Both the position numbers and the translations under genes were made by a program. This document shows, piece after piece, positions 1 through 8,786 of a stretch of DNA of 34,520 nt. Positions within the stretch are counted from its first letter, which is position 1; every line of letters begins with the position of its first letter. The notes below the pieces were generated by a model, which was not told the DNA's origin, ran no database searches, and saw only the letters and a program-made list of their open reading frames with translations. The stretch spans positions 1-34,520 of the forward strand of contig JAFQOJ010000042.1 in assembly GCA_017403265.1 (NCBI GenBank). Reading direction: 5' to 3'. This stretch comes from Clostridia bacterium (GTDB lineage Bacteria > Bacillota > Clostridia > Oscillospirales > Acutalibacteraceae).

Positions 1-1129
1 TATGTATAACTGGAACCCTGCTACCGAGTACACGGGCGCTCCTGCTGTTATGGAAGCCTTCAAAAAGCAAACAGGTATTCAGGTTACTTGGAATACAGTT
101 TCTTATTCTACATACTTCACAAAGCTTCCTGCTATAATTGCTGCAGGTGAAAATATTCCTGATATGGCTCGTATCGGTTATGCTGATTTAACCTTCGTTC
201 AAAATATGCAGCCCCTTTCAGTTTCTAAGTATGACTTTACTGACGAAGCTTGGGATCAAAATATGATGAAGAACCTAACCTTTGGCGGAAAGACATACGG
301 TACAACATTACAGAACACACATATTTCAGGTGTATTTGTAATGTTCTATAACAAAGCTTTAATTGATAAATACAACTATGAAGACCCCTATAAGCTTTGG
401 AAAGCAGGTAAATGGAACTGGAAGAAACTTCTTGAAATGTGTGAAGACGCCAAGGATGACGGCTTGTCATTCGGTGTTGTTGGTGAAGGTTCTGTAACAT
501 CATTCTTCTCTACTTTAGGCTTAAGGAATATTTACTATAACGGAAAAATGATGGCAAGTAACTGGAATACTCCTGAATGGTTAAAGATTCACCAAGAATT
601 AGGCGACCTTTACAACAAAGATAAGATTTTTGGTTTTGGCCGTCAGGAAACATTTAACGCTAACGATGCATTGTTCTATACAGGCACTACTGTACATGCA
701 AGAAATAAGAATTCTTACTTCGGCGATTTTAAGGCTAATAAGACTCTTTACTTTGTTCCTATGCCGGAACGTACAGGCAATAAGTATTATCAAGGTTATG
801 GCGAAATTGAAGCATACGGTATTCCTAAGGGCGCTAGCAATCCGGAAGCAGTTCCTTACTTCTTAAGGTACTTCCTTGACGGTGCTAACTACACATTAGA
901 TACATACTTCGGTAACAAGCAGAACCTTGAAGTATATAACTGGTGTATGAATCAGCCTAATAAGGTTATTGACTGGGGATATGAGTCACCTAATGTAAGG
1001 GGCGAAGGTGAGATTAATTCTCTCTCTCGTTGCACAGGTGCCCAGGTTAAAAGCTTTATTGACTCTAACAGCGGTGTTAATAAACAATGGGTTAAAGAGC
1101 AAAACGAAATCTTGAATAAACTTAAATAA
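1..1129 (+). CDS. Sugar ABC transporter extracellular solute-binding protein, 5'-truncated by the window edge
   Basis: This is the C-terminal 375 residues of a family 1 type extracellular solute-binding protein, which would capture a sugar or oligosaccharide outside the membrane and deliver it to an ABC permease. The reading frame is open from base 2. The first visible residues (MYNWNPATEY) look like the start of a mature binding domain, and no signal peptide or lipobox is present, so the Met at base 2 is almost certainly internal and the true start lies upstream. Seen directly: many aromatic residues, a block resembling the family's PxxxxGxxYN region (residues about 100-125), and a C-terminal helix ending NEILNKLK. 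No permease gene follows; a terminator comes 22 bases after the stop, so partners, if linked, lie upstream. The substrate cannot be read from sequence. Confidence 0.85.
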   Translation, partial: MYNWNPATEYTGAPAVMEAFKKQTGIQVTWNTVSYSTYFTKLPAIIAAGENIPDMARIGYADLTFVQNMQPLSVSKYDFTDEAWDQNMMKNLTFGGKTYGTTLQNTHISGVFVMFYNKALIDKYNYEDPYKLWKAGKWNWKKLLEMCEDAKDDGLSFGVVGEGSVTSFFSTLGLRNIYYNGKMMASNWNTPEWLKIHQELGDLYNKDKIFGFGRQETFNANDALFYTGTTVHARNKNSYFGDFKANKTLYFVPMPERTGNKYYQGYGEIEAYGIPKGASNPEAVPYFLRYFLDGANYTLDTYFGNKQNLEVYNWCMNQPNKVIDWGYESPNVRGEGEINSLSRCTGAQVKSFIDSNSGVNKQWVKEQNEILNKLK

Positions 1130-1150
1130 ATTAGGGCAATAAAATATATG

Positions 1151-1195
1151 AAACCTCGGTAAATTTAGAAAATCTCTAAAATTACCGAGGTTTTC
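1151..1195 (+). terminator. Rho-independent terminator after the binding-protein gene
   Basis: An inverted repeat (AAACCTCGGTAA paired with TTACCGAGGTTTT across an AT-rich centre) is followed by further T-rich sequence. It closes the upstream transport gene before the nadE promoter. Confidence 0.85.
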
Positions 1196-1248
1196 ATTGG
1201 TTTTTTACATTGTTTTTTTAAAAATACATAGAAAAAAGCCATATGATG

Positions 1249-1257
1249 TGATATAAT
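1249..1257 (+). promoter_or_regulatory. Extended -10 promoter element for nadE
   Basis: TGATATAAT matches an extended -10 (TGN plus TATAAT). It lies about 32 bases before the GTG codon and just after the previous terminator. No good -35 hexamer is visible, as is usual for extended -10 promoters. Confidence 0.55.
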
Positions 1258-1288
1258 ATAATCTACGATAAAAAATATATTTACGCGG

Positions 1289-2029
1289 GTGTTAAAAATG
1301 CTTGATATTGAAAAAATTAGAAGAGACTGTGTTTTGTGGATTAAAGATTTTTTCGAGAAAAACGGGAAAGATTGTAACGCAGTAGTGGGTATTTCGGGCG
1401 GTAAGGATAGCTCGGTTGTGGCGGCACTTTGTGTAGAAGCACTAGGAAAAGAAAGAGTAATCGGTGTACTTATGCCCTGTGGTGTACAACATGATATAGA
1501 CTGTGCACAGCAGCTTGTAGAGCATCTAGGAATAAAGCATTATACTGTCAATATTAAGGATACGCTTGACGCAATGCTTGGCGCAATGCCGCAGGAGATA
1601 GAGCTAACTTCCCAAACAAGAATAAATTTACCGCCAAGGATACGTATGGCAGCACTCTACGCTATAAGCCAATCCAATAACGGCAGAGTGGCAAATACCT
1701 GTAATCTTTCAGAGGATTATGTTGGTTATTCAACTAGATATGGTGACGCGGCAGGTGATTTTAGCCCGCTTTCAAAACTTACTGTTGCAGAGATTAAACA
1801 ATTAGGAAAGTTGCTTAATTTACCTATAAATCTTATTGAAAAAACACCTATTGATGGGCTTTGCGGAAAAACCGATGAAGAAAACCTAGGTTTTACTTAT
1901 GCAACACTTGATAAATATATCCGTACAGGTGTTTGTGATGATGCTGCATCAAAGGAAAAAATAGATAGAATGCATAAGAACAGTCGTTTTAAGCTTGAAC
2001 TAATGCCGTGCTTTGAACCTGAAATTTAA
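1289..2029 (+). CDS. nadE: NAD+ synthetase, ammonia-dependent type
   Basis: The product converts nicotinic acid adenine dinucleotide to NAD+ with ATP and ammonia, the last step of NAD synthesis, in the cytoplasm. The ATP-pyrophosphatase P-loop SGGKDSS is at residues 36-42, and the later NLSEDYVGYSTRYGDAAGDFSPL block is typical of the NaAD/ATP-binding part of NadE. At 246 residues it matches the short form without a glutaminase domain, so ammonia must be free or supplied in trans. Two starts are possible: GTG at 1289 and ATG at 1298, three codons later; both give the full domain. The gene is monocistronic, with a terminator directly after it. Confidence 0.93.
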   Translation: MLKMLDIEKIRRDCVLWIKDFFEKNGKDCNAVVGISGGKDSSVVAALCVEALGKERVIGVLMPCGVQHDIDCAQQLVEHLGIKHYTVNIKDTLDAMLGAMPQEIELTSQTRINLPPRIRMAALYAISQSNNGRVANTCNLSEDYVGYSTRYGDAAGDFSPLSKLTVAEIKQLGKLLNLPINLIEKTPIDGLCGKTDEENLGFTYATLDKYIRTGVCDDAASKEKIDRMHKNSRFKLELMPCFEPEI

Positions 2030-2033
2030 AACA

Positions 2034-2070
2034 AAGTCCCAAAGTGATTTTACTTGCTTTGGGATTTTTG
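2034..2070 (+). terminator. Rho-independent terminator after nadE
   Basis: CCCAAAG (2038-2044) pairs with CTTTGGG (2057-2063) and is followed by ATTTTTG. It lies directly after the nadE stop. Confidence 0.8.
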
Positions 2071-2155
2071 TTTACAAATTATTTATAAAATATAAATTTT
2101 ATATTAAAAGTACCGTGGTAAAATTATATAAAATTTATCGAAAGGAAAAAACCTT

Positions 2156-3775
2156 ATGTACATTATTAAAAATTCCTTTAGGTGTATTGGCCGTTCATTA
2201 GGGCGCAATATACTTATTGGAATTATTGTTTTTGTAATTGCTGTTTCTGCTTGCATAGGTCTTTCTATTCGCCAAGCGGCGCAAAATACAAAGGAAGAAA
2301 CAATGTCCGGGATGAATATCACAGCTACCATTTCTTTTGACCGTCAGTCTATGATGGGGGAATTAAACGGAAGTGAAGGTGGTTTTGATAAGGAGCAATT
2401 TGCCGAAAGAATAGGTGAAACTAACGACCTTTCTTTTAGCGAATATGAAAAATATGCAAAAGCGGAGTCGGTAGAAGATTTTTATTACTCTATGACGGCG
2501 TCATTTAACGGCAATGATGATTTTTCGCCCGTTAGTACCGATACCGAAAGCGAAACCGATTCTGATTCCGATAACAAACGCCCGAATGTAAACTTTGGCG
2601 GCGGTTTTGGTGGATTCGGTGGCTTTGGCGGACTTGGCGGAAAGCAAATGAATAACGGAGATTTTACCGTTATAGGCTATAGCTCTGATGCTGCTATGAC
2701 TGATTTTGTAAGAGGTACTGCTACTATAACAAAAGGCTCGGTTTTTGAAGAAGGTACTAAAGTTTACGATTGTATAATTTCTGAAGAGCTTGCAACATAT
2801 AACGATTTAGGAATAGGCAGAGCTATTAAGCTTACTAATCCTAATGATGAGGATGAAGAATATACTCTTTATGTGGTGGGTATTTATAAGGATTCAAGCT
2901 CAAATGACGGCTTTCAAAGAGCGCCCGGAAGCGACCCTGCCAATAAAATTTATATGAGTGCTACAGCTCTTGAGAGTATAATAGCTGCTTCCGAAAAGGT
3001 ATCTACTACTGTAACGGATGAAACTACAGGCAGAGAATATGAAACAGCGGTTACAAGCTCGTTTTCTCCAACTTATGTTTTTAGCGATGTAGAAAGTTAT
3101 AATAATTTTGAAGAAGAGGCTCGTAACCTTGGTTTAGATGATAGTTATAAAATTTCTTCGCAAGATGTTTCTAATTTCGAAAACAGTCTTGTTCCGCTTA
3201 ACACCTTAAGCACGATGGCAGGATGGTTTTTAATTGTAATATTGGTTATCGGCGCAGTTATTTTAATAGTGCTTAATATATTTAATGTTCGCGAGCGTAA
3301 ATATGAAATAGGCGTACTTATGGCAATAGGTATGAAAAAAATAAATGTTGCAAAACAGTTTTTAATTGAGGCCTTTGCTATTACATTAGTTGCCGTAATG
3401 TTAGGTGTAGTAATAGGCGGTGTTAGTTCTGTTCCTGTTACCAATGCGCTTTTGGAAAATCAAATAGCCTCTGCTCAAAGTGAATCTGTAAAAGTAGAAG
3501 AAAACTTTGGACGAGGGGAGCGCCCAAATTTACCTAGCGGAAACTTTGGCGGTGGTAGTATGACCCCTCCCGATAACGGTAATTTTAAAGGCATTGAAAA
3601 TATGTTTGGTGAAAAAGCCGCAAATTATGTAAGTGAAATCAATTCGGCTATGAATTTTACGGTAGTACTACAAATGCTTGGTATAGCGGTACTTTTGACC
3701 ATCGTAGCAGGTGGAGTAGGAGTGCTTTTTGTAATGAGATATGATCCGCTTAAAATTTTGGCTAATCGAGATTAA
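2156..3775 (+). CDS. ABC transporter permease of the MacB/FtsX type
   Basis: This is a membrane protein of 539 residues, probably the mechanotransmission permease of a MacB-like ABC system that moves a substrate or drives an extracytoplasmic process. Topology read from the sequence: one N-terminal membrane helix (about 19-38), a large extracytoplasmic domain, then three helices (about 357-377, 406-425, 503-527), the usual MacB/FtsX layout. The segment RERKYEIGVLMAIGMKK after the second helix is the characteristic FtsX cytoplasmic loop. Unusual are a Gly/Phe repeat (about 147-162) and an Asp/Ser-rich stretch just before it, plus a second Gly/Pro/Asn-rich loop between helices 3 and 4 (about 450-480). 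The AAGGA ribosome site precedes ATG at 2156. The ATPase gene follows 15 bases downstream. Substrate unknown. Confidence 0.9.
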   Translation: MYIIKNSFRCIGRSLGRNILIGIIVFVIAVSACIGLSIRQAAQNTKEETMSGMNITATISFDRQSMMGELNGSEGGFDKEQFAERIGETNDLSFSEYEKYAKAESVEDFYYSMTASFNGNDDFSPVSTDTESETDSDSDNKRPNVNFGGGFGGFGGFGGLGGKQMNNGDFTVIGYSSDAAMTDFVRGTATITKGSVFEEGTKVYDCIISEELATYNDLGIGRAIKLTNPNDEDEEYTLYVVGIYKDSSSNDGFQRAPGSDPANKIYMSATALESIIAASEKVSTTVTDETTGREYETAVTSSFSPTYVFSDVESYNNFEEEARNLGLDDSYKISSQDVSNFENSLVPLNTLSTMAGWFLIVILVIGAVILIVLNIFNVRERKYEIGVLMAIGMKKINVAKQFLIEAFAITLVAVMLGVVIGGVSSVPVTNALLENQIASAQSESVKVEENFGRGERPNLPSGNFGGGSMTPPDNGNFKGIENMFGEKAANYVSEINSAMNFTVVLQMLGIAVLLTIVAGGVGVLFVMRYDPLKILANRD

Positions 3776-3790
3776 AGGAGGAGAGCGGGT

Positions 3791-4441
3791 ATGTCAGTTT
3801 TAACATTAAACAATATTTGTTTTTCATACGGAAAAACACCTGTATTAAAGGACCTTTCTCTCGATTTTGAAAAGGGGAAGATGTACTGCATTATGGGAAA
3901 ATCCGGTGCAGGAAAAACAACCTTACTTTCAGTTTTATCGGGTCTTGCAAGCCCCGATAGCGGTACAATACTTTATAATGGTAAGAATATTAAAAAAATA
4001 AACAAATATAACTTTAGAAGTAAATGCATTGGCGTTGTATTCCAAAGTTACAACCTTATTACTAAATTTACCGCTTTAGAAAATGTTGTGCTTTCAATGG
4101 ATATTGCTAAGGTAAAAGGTATTAAAAAACGTGAAAGAGCTTTAGAAATTTTAAGTAGCGTAGGTCTTGATAGCGAAGAGGTTAATCGTAGGGTGCTAAA
4201 GCTTTCTGGCGGTCAGCAACAGCGTGTAGCAATTGCTCGTGCATTGTCACACAACCCCGATATAATTCTTGCGGATGAGCCCACAGGCAACCTTGACGGC
4301 GATACGCAAAATGAAATCATGCAAATTTTACGCAAGTTAACCCAAGAGGGAAGATGCGTTATACTTGTAAGTCATTCGCCCCAAGTGGCATCTATGTGCG
4401 ACCAAACCTACGAGCTTGTGGCACAATCTAAAAATAAGTAG
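3791..4441 (+). CDS. ABC transporter ATP-binding protein, MacB/LolD type
   Basis: The cytoplasmic ATPase partner of the permease just upstream. Seen directly: Walker A GKSGAGKT at residues 36-43, a Q-loop in VVFQSYNL, the signature [14 protein letters not shown] (about 138-152), Walker [10 protein letters not shown], and an H-loop in LVSHSP. At 216 residues it is a single-domain ATPase of the usual size for this family. A strong AAAGGAGG ribosome site overlaps the end of the permease gene, supporting a two-gene operon. No histidine kinase or response regulator, common neighbours of such exporters, is present in the window. Confidence 0.95.
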   Translation: MSVLTLNNICFSYGKTPVLKDLSLDFEKGKMYCIMGKSGAGKTTLLSVLSGLASPDSGTILYNGKNIKKINKYNFRSKCIGVVFQSYNLITKFTALENVVLSMDIAKVKGIKKRERALEILSSVGLDSEEVNRRVLKLSGGQQQRVAIARALSHNPDIILADEPTGNLDGDTQNEIMQILRKLTQEGRCVILVSHSPQVASMCDQTYELVAQSKNK

Positions 4442-4445
4442 ATTA

Positions 4446-4484
4446 AAACGGAGATAACTTAAAAAAAGTTATCTCCGTTAATTT
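4446..4484. terminator. Bidirectional terminator between convergent genes
   Basis: AACGGAGATAACTT pairs with AAGTTATCTCCGTT, with A-rich sequence on the left and T-rich on the right, so the hairpin can stop transcription from both the ATPase gene (+) and the ceramidase-like gene (-). Confidence 0.85.
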
Positions 4485-5842
4485 TATTTCATACTTTCTA
4501 ATAATTCGACACTGCCCTTAACTATTTTTTCGGCAATACAAGGTTTATATAATGAAGAACGAGCTTCGTAACCGCCTGCGTCAAAAGCGGGTTTTGTAGG
4601 GAAGTATCCCATATCTCCGCATGTTAAAGAACACGGCATAATCATTTTATAGCCGGGAGCTTTTTTAATTTGTACGCCAATATCGGTAAATGGCTCACCC
4701 GGGATTCCTAACATCGCAATATCACCAATTTTGACACCTGTGAGTTCAATTTCAAAAAATTCGGGACCGTTCTGGAGGTCGCAAATACGAATAGCTTCGG
4801 CAACTACGGTTGTTAATTCCATCGCTTCAAAAGGAATCTCATCATCTCTGCCACTTTCGTGCAATTCTTTATACTTTTTAGCAAGTGGTATTTCGTGCTT
4901 TTTGGGCATATTTGACGGCACGCGGATAGTCTTATGAAGAATATCAATATTTTCGACGTCAATATATTCGGCTTTGTCGTAAACCTGTAATACACTGCCC
5001 GCTATTGCGCGCCCTACAAAGCGTGCCATTCCGGGACTTTTCATTTCGTTATCAAAGCTAATATCGGTATCGTTCATATCACCGCCTGTGGGGTGTACGT
5101 TAGTGCTTCCAACGTCACCCTCGGCACCGTTAAAGAATACGCATTTTACACCGTCAAGCGCTTTATCAAGCGTTACTCTTAGCCAATGCGGCCAATCGGC
5201 AGAGAATAGCTCGCCGTTAGTTGTGTCTGCGTGAAGCCCGTAGTTTACTAAAACTATATTGGGCGCATCTTCTCTATCAAAGCGAACAACATTTACCCGT
5301 TGGTCTAATTCACCCAAAGGATGATCAATATTAGGGTCATCAATGGGCGGGCAGGTCATAGTAGTGCCGTCTTTCATTTTATAAAGCCTTATATATGCAA
5401 CTCTTTCGGGTGCATAACCTGTAATAAAGCCCATTTTTGCGGGTTTAATATCTTGTTTTGCTATTGCTACGCTTTCAATTAAACGGCTTGTCACAAACTC
5501 GGCATATTCTTCAAGGATTTTTTGGTCGCCCGAAAAAGTACTGTCGGGTGTGACAAAAGCGCCTGTATGGGTATGGGTAGCCGACATAAAAATATTTTCT
5601 TTAGGGATATTTGTGGCTTTTTCTATCTCTTCACAAACATTTTTATAAAATTCCTTGGTAAAACCGACTATATCAATACTGATTAAGGCGATTTTGGTTT
5701 CTTCGCAAGTCAGGAGTATTGTAGATATTGTTAAATCATCCAAAAATCCTTTGCCGAACCTTGGTACAAAATATCCTGCAACAGGGTCGCCGAGTGAGGG
5801 ATTTATATTAACTTGAGAGAAACCAACCTTTAAATTATTCAT
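4484..5842 (-). CDS. Neutral/alkaline ceramidase-like hydrolase
   Basis: The 452-residue product resembles the N-terminal catalytic domain of neutral (non-lysosomal) ceramidases, Zn-dependent amidases. The N-terminus reads VGFSQVNINPSLGDPVAGY, and the motif ATHTHTG (His90, His92) matches the zinc-binding ATHTHSG block of that family. Further blocks are NYGLHADTT and FFNGAEGDVG. It lacks a signal peptide and the C-terminal Ig-like domain of secreted ceramidases, so it is probably cytoplasmic and may act on another amide, for example an amino-sugar or acyl derivative; this is inference. It overlaps the AraC-type regulator by four bases (ATGA), indicating translational coupling, and is divergent from the aldolase genes. 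A good AAAGGAAAAG ribosome site precedes the ATG. Confidence 0.75.
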   Translation of the reverse strand: MNNLKVGFSQVNINPSLGDPVAGYFVPRFGKGFLDDLTISTILLTCEETKIALISIDIVGFTKEFYKNVCEEIEKATNIPKENIFMSATHTHTGAFVTPDSTFSGDQKILEEYAEFVTSRLIESVAIAKQDIKPAKMGFITGYAPERVAYIRLYKMKDGTTMTCPPIDDPNIDHPLGELDQRVNVVRFDREDAPNIVLVNYGLHADTTNGELFSADWPHWLRVTLDKALDGVKCVFFNGAEGDVGSTNVHPTGGDMNDTDISFDNEMKSPGMARFVGRAIAGSVLQVYDKAEYIDVENIDILHKTIRVPSNMPKKHEIPLAKKYKELHESGRDDEIPFEAMELTTVVAEAIRICDLQNGPEFFEIELTGVKIGDIAMLGIPGEPFTDIGVQIKKAPGYKMIMPCSLTCGDMGYFPTKPAFDAGGYEARSSLYKPCIAEKIVKGSVELLESMK

Positions 5843-6753
5843 TTTAAATTACTTTTCCTTTCAAAATGTTTTTTTCTGTAATCAGATGGTTTCTGATTGT
5901 AATATTGCGAAAAAGCAGTATAAAATCCGCATATTGAAGAATAACCAACACATTGTGCTATGTCGGTTATATTCATATCGCTATTGGTGAGTAATATTGC
6001 GGCTTGATTCATACGAAGAGTGCGGATTATTTCTCTAAAACCGCAGTTATAGTTTTTATGAATTATTCTATTGGTTTGACGCGTGCTTAAATGTAGTGTT
6101 TTTGCGACAGATTCAATAGATAAATCTGTGTGATAGCCATTGTTAAGCAGTAGGTGTAATTTGTGGTCTCTTTTAATTTTAGAATTTAATGAGGATTTAT
6201 TTTCTGATAAGGGATAGTGATTTTTTATAAGCCTTAAGAAATTTGTGACAAATTCGTAAAGGTTTAGCCAAATATCCGAAGTATCATCAGTTGTAATATT
6301 ATCTAGAATTGCTTTTAACGGGGTATATAGTATATCGGCATTTGCTAGATAAAGATAGTCTGTCGAGAGTACTTTTTTTAAGGTGGAATAAACCTTAAAA
6401 TCGGTCTTCTCTTTAGATTTGTTTATTACAAAATTAAGAATAAAGCTTTTGCCTTTATCGCTACTGACAACCTTATGAAAATATTCGGGTGATACAATCA
6501 GCAACTCTCCCACACCAAGTGTTTTTATCTGATTTTCTAATTGTAGTATAATTTCACCTTCGTACACGTAGAAAATTTCATAATGCTTATGAAAGTGCAC
6601 AATGCTATCAGATATACCGGTTGCCTCATCGTAGGAATAGTTTGGATATTGGAAGTTATCATCCGCAATAAAAGTAAAAAGCGAATTTCCGTAAGTAAAA
6701 CTATATTCGTATGATTTAATATCGCTGAAAATCTGTTTGTTTTTATTTTCCAT
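5839..6753 (-). CDS. AraC-family transcriptional regulator
   Basis: This 304-residue regulator has an N-terminal cupin-like ligand-binding domain (HFHKHYEIFYVYEGE and later GELLIVSPEYFHKV, about 53-105) and a C-terminal AraC double helix-turn-helix (about 195-300). The HTH region contains LSIESVAKTLHLSTRQTNRI and the second helix with VGYSSICGFYTAFSQYYNQKPSDYRKK. It probably senses a small molecule, perhaps the substrate handled by the flanking enzymes, and controls the divergent promoter region 6754-6931. The start is supported by a GAGGA ribosome site eight bases upstream. It is first in a two-gene minus-strand operon with the ceramidase-like gene. Confidence 0.9.
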   Translation of the reverse strand: MENKNKQIFSDIKSYEYSFTYGNSLFTFIADDNFQYPNYSYDEATGISDSIVHFHKHYEIFYVYEGEIILQLENQIKTLGVGELLIVSPEYFHKVVSSDKGKSFILNFVINKSKEKTDFKVYSTLKKVLSTDYLYLANADILYTPLKAILDNITTDDTSDIWLNLYEFVTNFLRLIKNHYPLSENKSSLNSKIKRDHKLHLLLNNGYHTDLSIESVAKTLHLSTRQTNRIIHKNYNCGFREIIRTLRMNQAAILLTNSDMNITDIAQCVGYSSICGFYTAFSQYYNQKPSDYRKKHFERKSNLK

Positions 6754-6931
6754 AATTACAATCCTCTTTAAAGGAATTATAGCATTGTTAGATTTAAAAG
6801 TAAACCCTAATACCGAAAAAAATTACTTAAAACAGACATAAATTGCGAATATTGTCCGATTATATATAGAAATCGGTCATAACTTAAATTATAATTATAA
6901 CAGTTAAAAAAATAAAACGGAGGCGGTACAA
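6754..6931. promoter_or_regulatory. Divergent promoter region with an inverted repeat
   Basis: An intergenic region between the AraC regulator (-) and the aldolase gene (+). It contains the palindrome CCGATT-N9-AATCGG at 6856-6876 and a TATAAT hexamer at 6890-6895 on the plus strand with no convincing -35, which would fit an activator-dependent promoter. An AACGGAGGCGG ribosome site precedes the ATG at 6932. The operator assignment is inference. Confidence 0.45.
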
Positions 6932-7810
6932 ATGAAATTGGCAAATGGTTTTTATACAGCCTTAGGTACACCTATAGATGACAAAGGTGACCTTGTAGCT
7001 GATTCATTGGCGTTACACATTGAACAACAAATTACCGAAGGCGCTGCAGGTCTTTTGCTTATGGGTACTATGGGCGCGGGTGCAAATTTAAAAAACGCCA
7101 CATTCAAAGAAGCTGTATACACTGCGGTTAAAGCAAACAAAAAAAGAATTCCGCTTTTTGTAGGCGCTATGGATACCTCTATAGTAAAGGTTATGGAAAA
7201 AATCAATCTTATAAAAGGTTGCGATATTGACGGTATTGTATTAACCGTTCCTTTTTATGACCCTGTAACCGAGCAAGAGGCAATAAACTTTTATACAAGG
7301 GTTGCGGATATTTCTCCCTATCCGATTTATATGTATGACCACGCTATTATCACAAGCTTTAAAATTACATTACCTATGATGGATAAGCTTATTAGCCACC
7401 CAAATATTAAAGGTATGAAAACACCCGATTGGCAACTTATAAAAGGTATCGAAAGGTTTTATCCGGATAGTGATTTTGAATGTCTTTATAGCGGTCTTGA
7501 TACTTTTGATTACGGTCGTATGATGGGTATTGCTAAAAGTCTTGACGGTATGTTCTCTTGTTGCCCTAAAAACGGCAAAAAAATAGTTGATGCGAATGAA
7601 AAGGGTGACTACAAGGCGGCAAGAAAGTATTTAGATAATATCTTAAAGTTAAGAGATACTATGCTTGAATGTGACATTATGCCATCATTTACATATTGTA
7701 TGAATCTTTTGGGTTGTGACGGTTATTTCCATTATGACGTTTGTTCGCCGTTAAGAGAAGAAGTAAAACCTATACTTAAAAACTTAATGGAAGAAATAGG
7801 GGAAATATAA
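6932..7810 (+). CDS. DHDPS/N-acetylneuraminate lyase family aldolase
   Basis: A class I aldolase of the DapA/NanA superfamily, 292 residues. The Schiff-base lysine is K163 (IKGMKTPDW), the catalytic Tyr is Y135 (PIYMYDHA), and the supporting Thr and Tyr are T46 (MGTMGAG) and Y109 (VPFYDP). All are offset by two from E. coli DapA. The DapA arginine that binds the aspartate-semialdehyde carboxylate is not present (the YNVPSR block reads YDHAII), and the usual GTTGE/GSTGE motif reads GTMGAG. It is therefore unlikely to be lysine-biosynthetic DapA and more likely cleaves or forms a 2-oxo sugar acid; the substrate is unknown. It begins a plus-strand operon overlapping the next gene by one base. 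Confidence 0.85.
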   Translation: MKLANGFYTALGTPIDDKGDLVADSLALHIEQQITEGAAGLLLMGTMGAGANLKNATFKEAVYTAVKANKKRIPLFVGAMDTSIVKVMEKINLIKGCDIDGIVLTVPFYDPVTEQEAINFYTRVADISPYPIYMYDHAIITSFKITLPMMDKLISHPNIKGMKTPDWQLIKGIERFYPDSDFECLYSGLDTFDYGRMMGIAKSLDGMFSCCPKNGKKIVDANEKGDYKAARKYLDNILKLRDTMLECDIMPSFTYCMNLLGCDGYFHYDVCSPLREEVKPILKNLMEEIGEI

Positions 7811-8757
7811 TGATTTCGTGTACGGAATTTATACCGCTATACAGTGAGTTTTTTAAGTTCTTGGAAGCTAAGGGCGGCGAAAAGGCCGTTATGGATTATT
7901 GGGTACACCTATCGGACACAAGTATAGGGGATAAAACAAATCCTAACTCTTTAGCGTATAATTGTGAAAAGTATGGCGGATACGAGGGAGCTCGTGCTTA
8001 TTGGGGACACACCCTTACTGAAGAAGCGTGTGATTTGTATATGATTTGCAACCCTGTAAAAAAGTATACCTATTCGGTTATGCGTCATTGTCCTTCAAAG
8101 GGTATGCTTAATTCTTTGAAGCATATTGAGCCGTATCATAATTACTGTGAGCATTGCAACGTTATATACTCAAGAATACTTAAGGATTACGATATAGAGT
8201 ATGAAATGGACCATAGCATGATAGACAAAGCTATGTGTACCGAGCTTTACTATGAAAAAGGGCATCGTCCCGATTTTGATTACACAAAGCTTACTGATGA
8301 GTGTATAGTCATTGATATGAAAAGTGAAGATAACAAGTATCTTCACCGCGATTTTCACCTTATTGGCGATCACGCAATAAAATATTGTGGCGACAAATAC
8401 GGTAGAGATTGGGCTATAGATTTTTTAACAAATTTTGTTATCAATTTCTATTCACCGCAAATAGCCGATTTTAAAGCAAAAGGACTTGTTGCTTTAAAGG
8501 AGTGGTTGGAGAAGCTTTACGAAATTGAAGAAGCATCCGAACTTTTGCATACAAACTTAAATGATAATGCTTTGGAGGTTACAATAGATAAAAGTCCGGT
8601 TATAGAATATATGCATACTCTTAACCAAAAGCCCAGCGAATATTATATTGAGCAAACCCGTACCTTATATGCTGCTATCGCTAAAGAGAGCGGTTTTTCG
8701 TTTGAATTAATTTATTATAACGATGATGGCAGCACAAAGTTTATATTTTCAAAATAA
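7810..8757 (+). CDS. Uncharacterised protein, possibly distantly related to ATC-hydrolase-like proteins
   Basis: I do not securely recognise this 315-residue protein. It has no signal peptide or membrane helix. Its most distinctive feature is a Cys/His-rich centre: MRHCPSKGML followed by PYHNYCEHCNVIYSRI, suggesting a metal site or catalytic thiol. The C-terminus (EQTRTLYAAIAKESGFSF) is a conserved-looking helix followed by a beta hairpin. The arrangement faintly resembles families annotated as L-2-amino-thiazoline-4-carboxylate hydrolase-like, but this is a weak impression. It starts on the stop codon of the aldolase gene (TAATG), so the two are translationally coupled, and is followed by the NagB-like gene after 29 bases. 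The context suggests a step in the same amino-sugar-like pathway. Confidence 0.6.
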   Translation: MISCTEFIPLYSEFFKFLEAKGGEKAVMDYWVHLSDTSIGDKTNPNSLAYNCEKYGGYEGARAYWGHTLTEEACDLYMICNPVKKYTYSVMRHCPSKGMLNSLKHIEPYHNYCEHCNVIYSRILKDYDIEYEMDHSMIDKAMCTELYYEKGHRPDFDYTKLTDECIVIDMKSEDNKYLHRDFHLIGDHAIKYCGDKYGRDWAIDFLTNFVINFYSPQIADFKAKGLVALKEWLEKLYEIEEASELLHTNLNDNALEVTIDKSPVIEYMHTLNQKPSEYYIEQTRTLYAAIAKESGFSFELIYYNDDGSTKFIFSK

Positions 8758-8786
8758 ATATTATAAATTAAAAGGAGATTTTTAAA

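Noticed and set aside
1-40. ATG at base 2 as the true start of the first gene
   Set aside because: The protein begins inside a mature sugar-binding domain and lacks signal peptide and lipobox, so the gene is cut by the window edge.
6932-7810. Calling this gene dapA (lysine biosynthesis)
   Set aside because: The arginine that binds the aspartate-semialdehyde carboxylate is missing and the locus is catabolic-looking.
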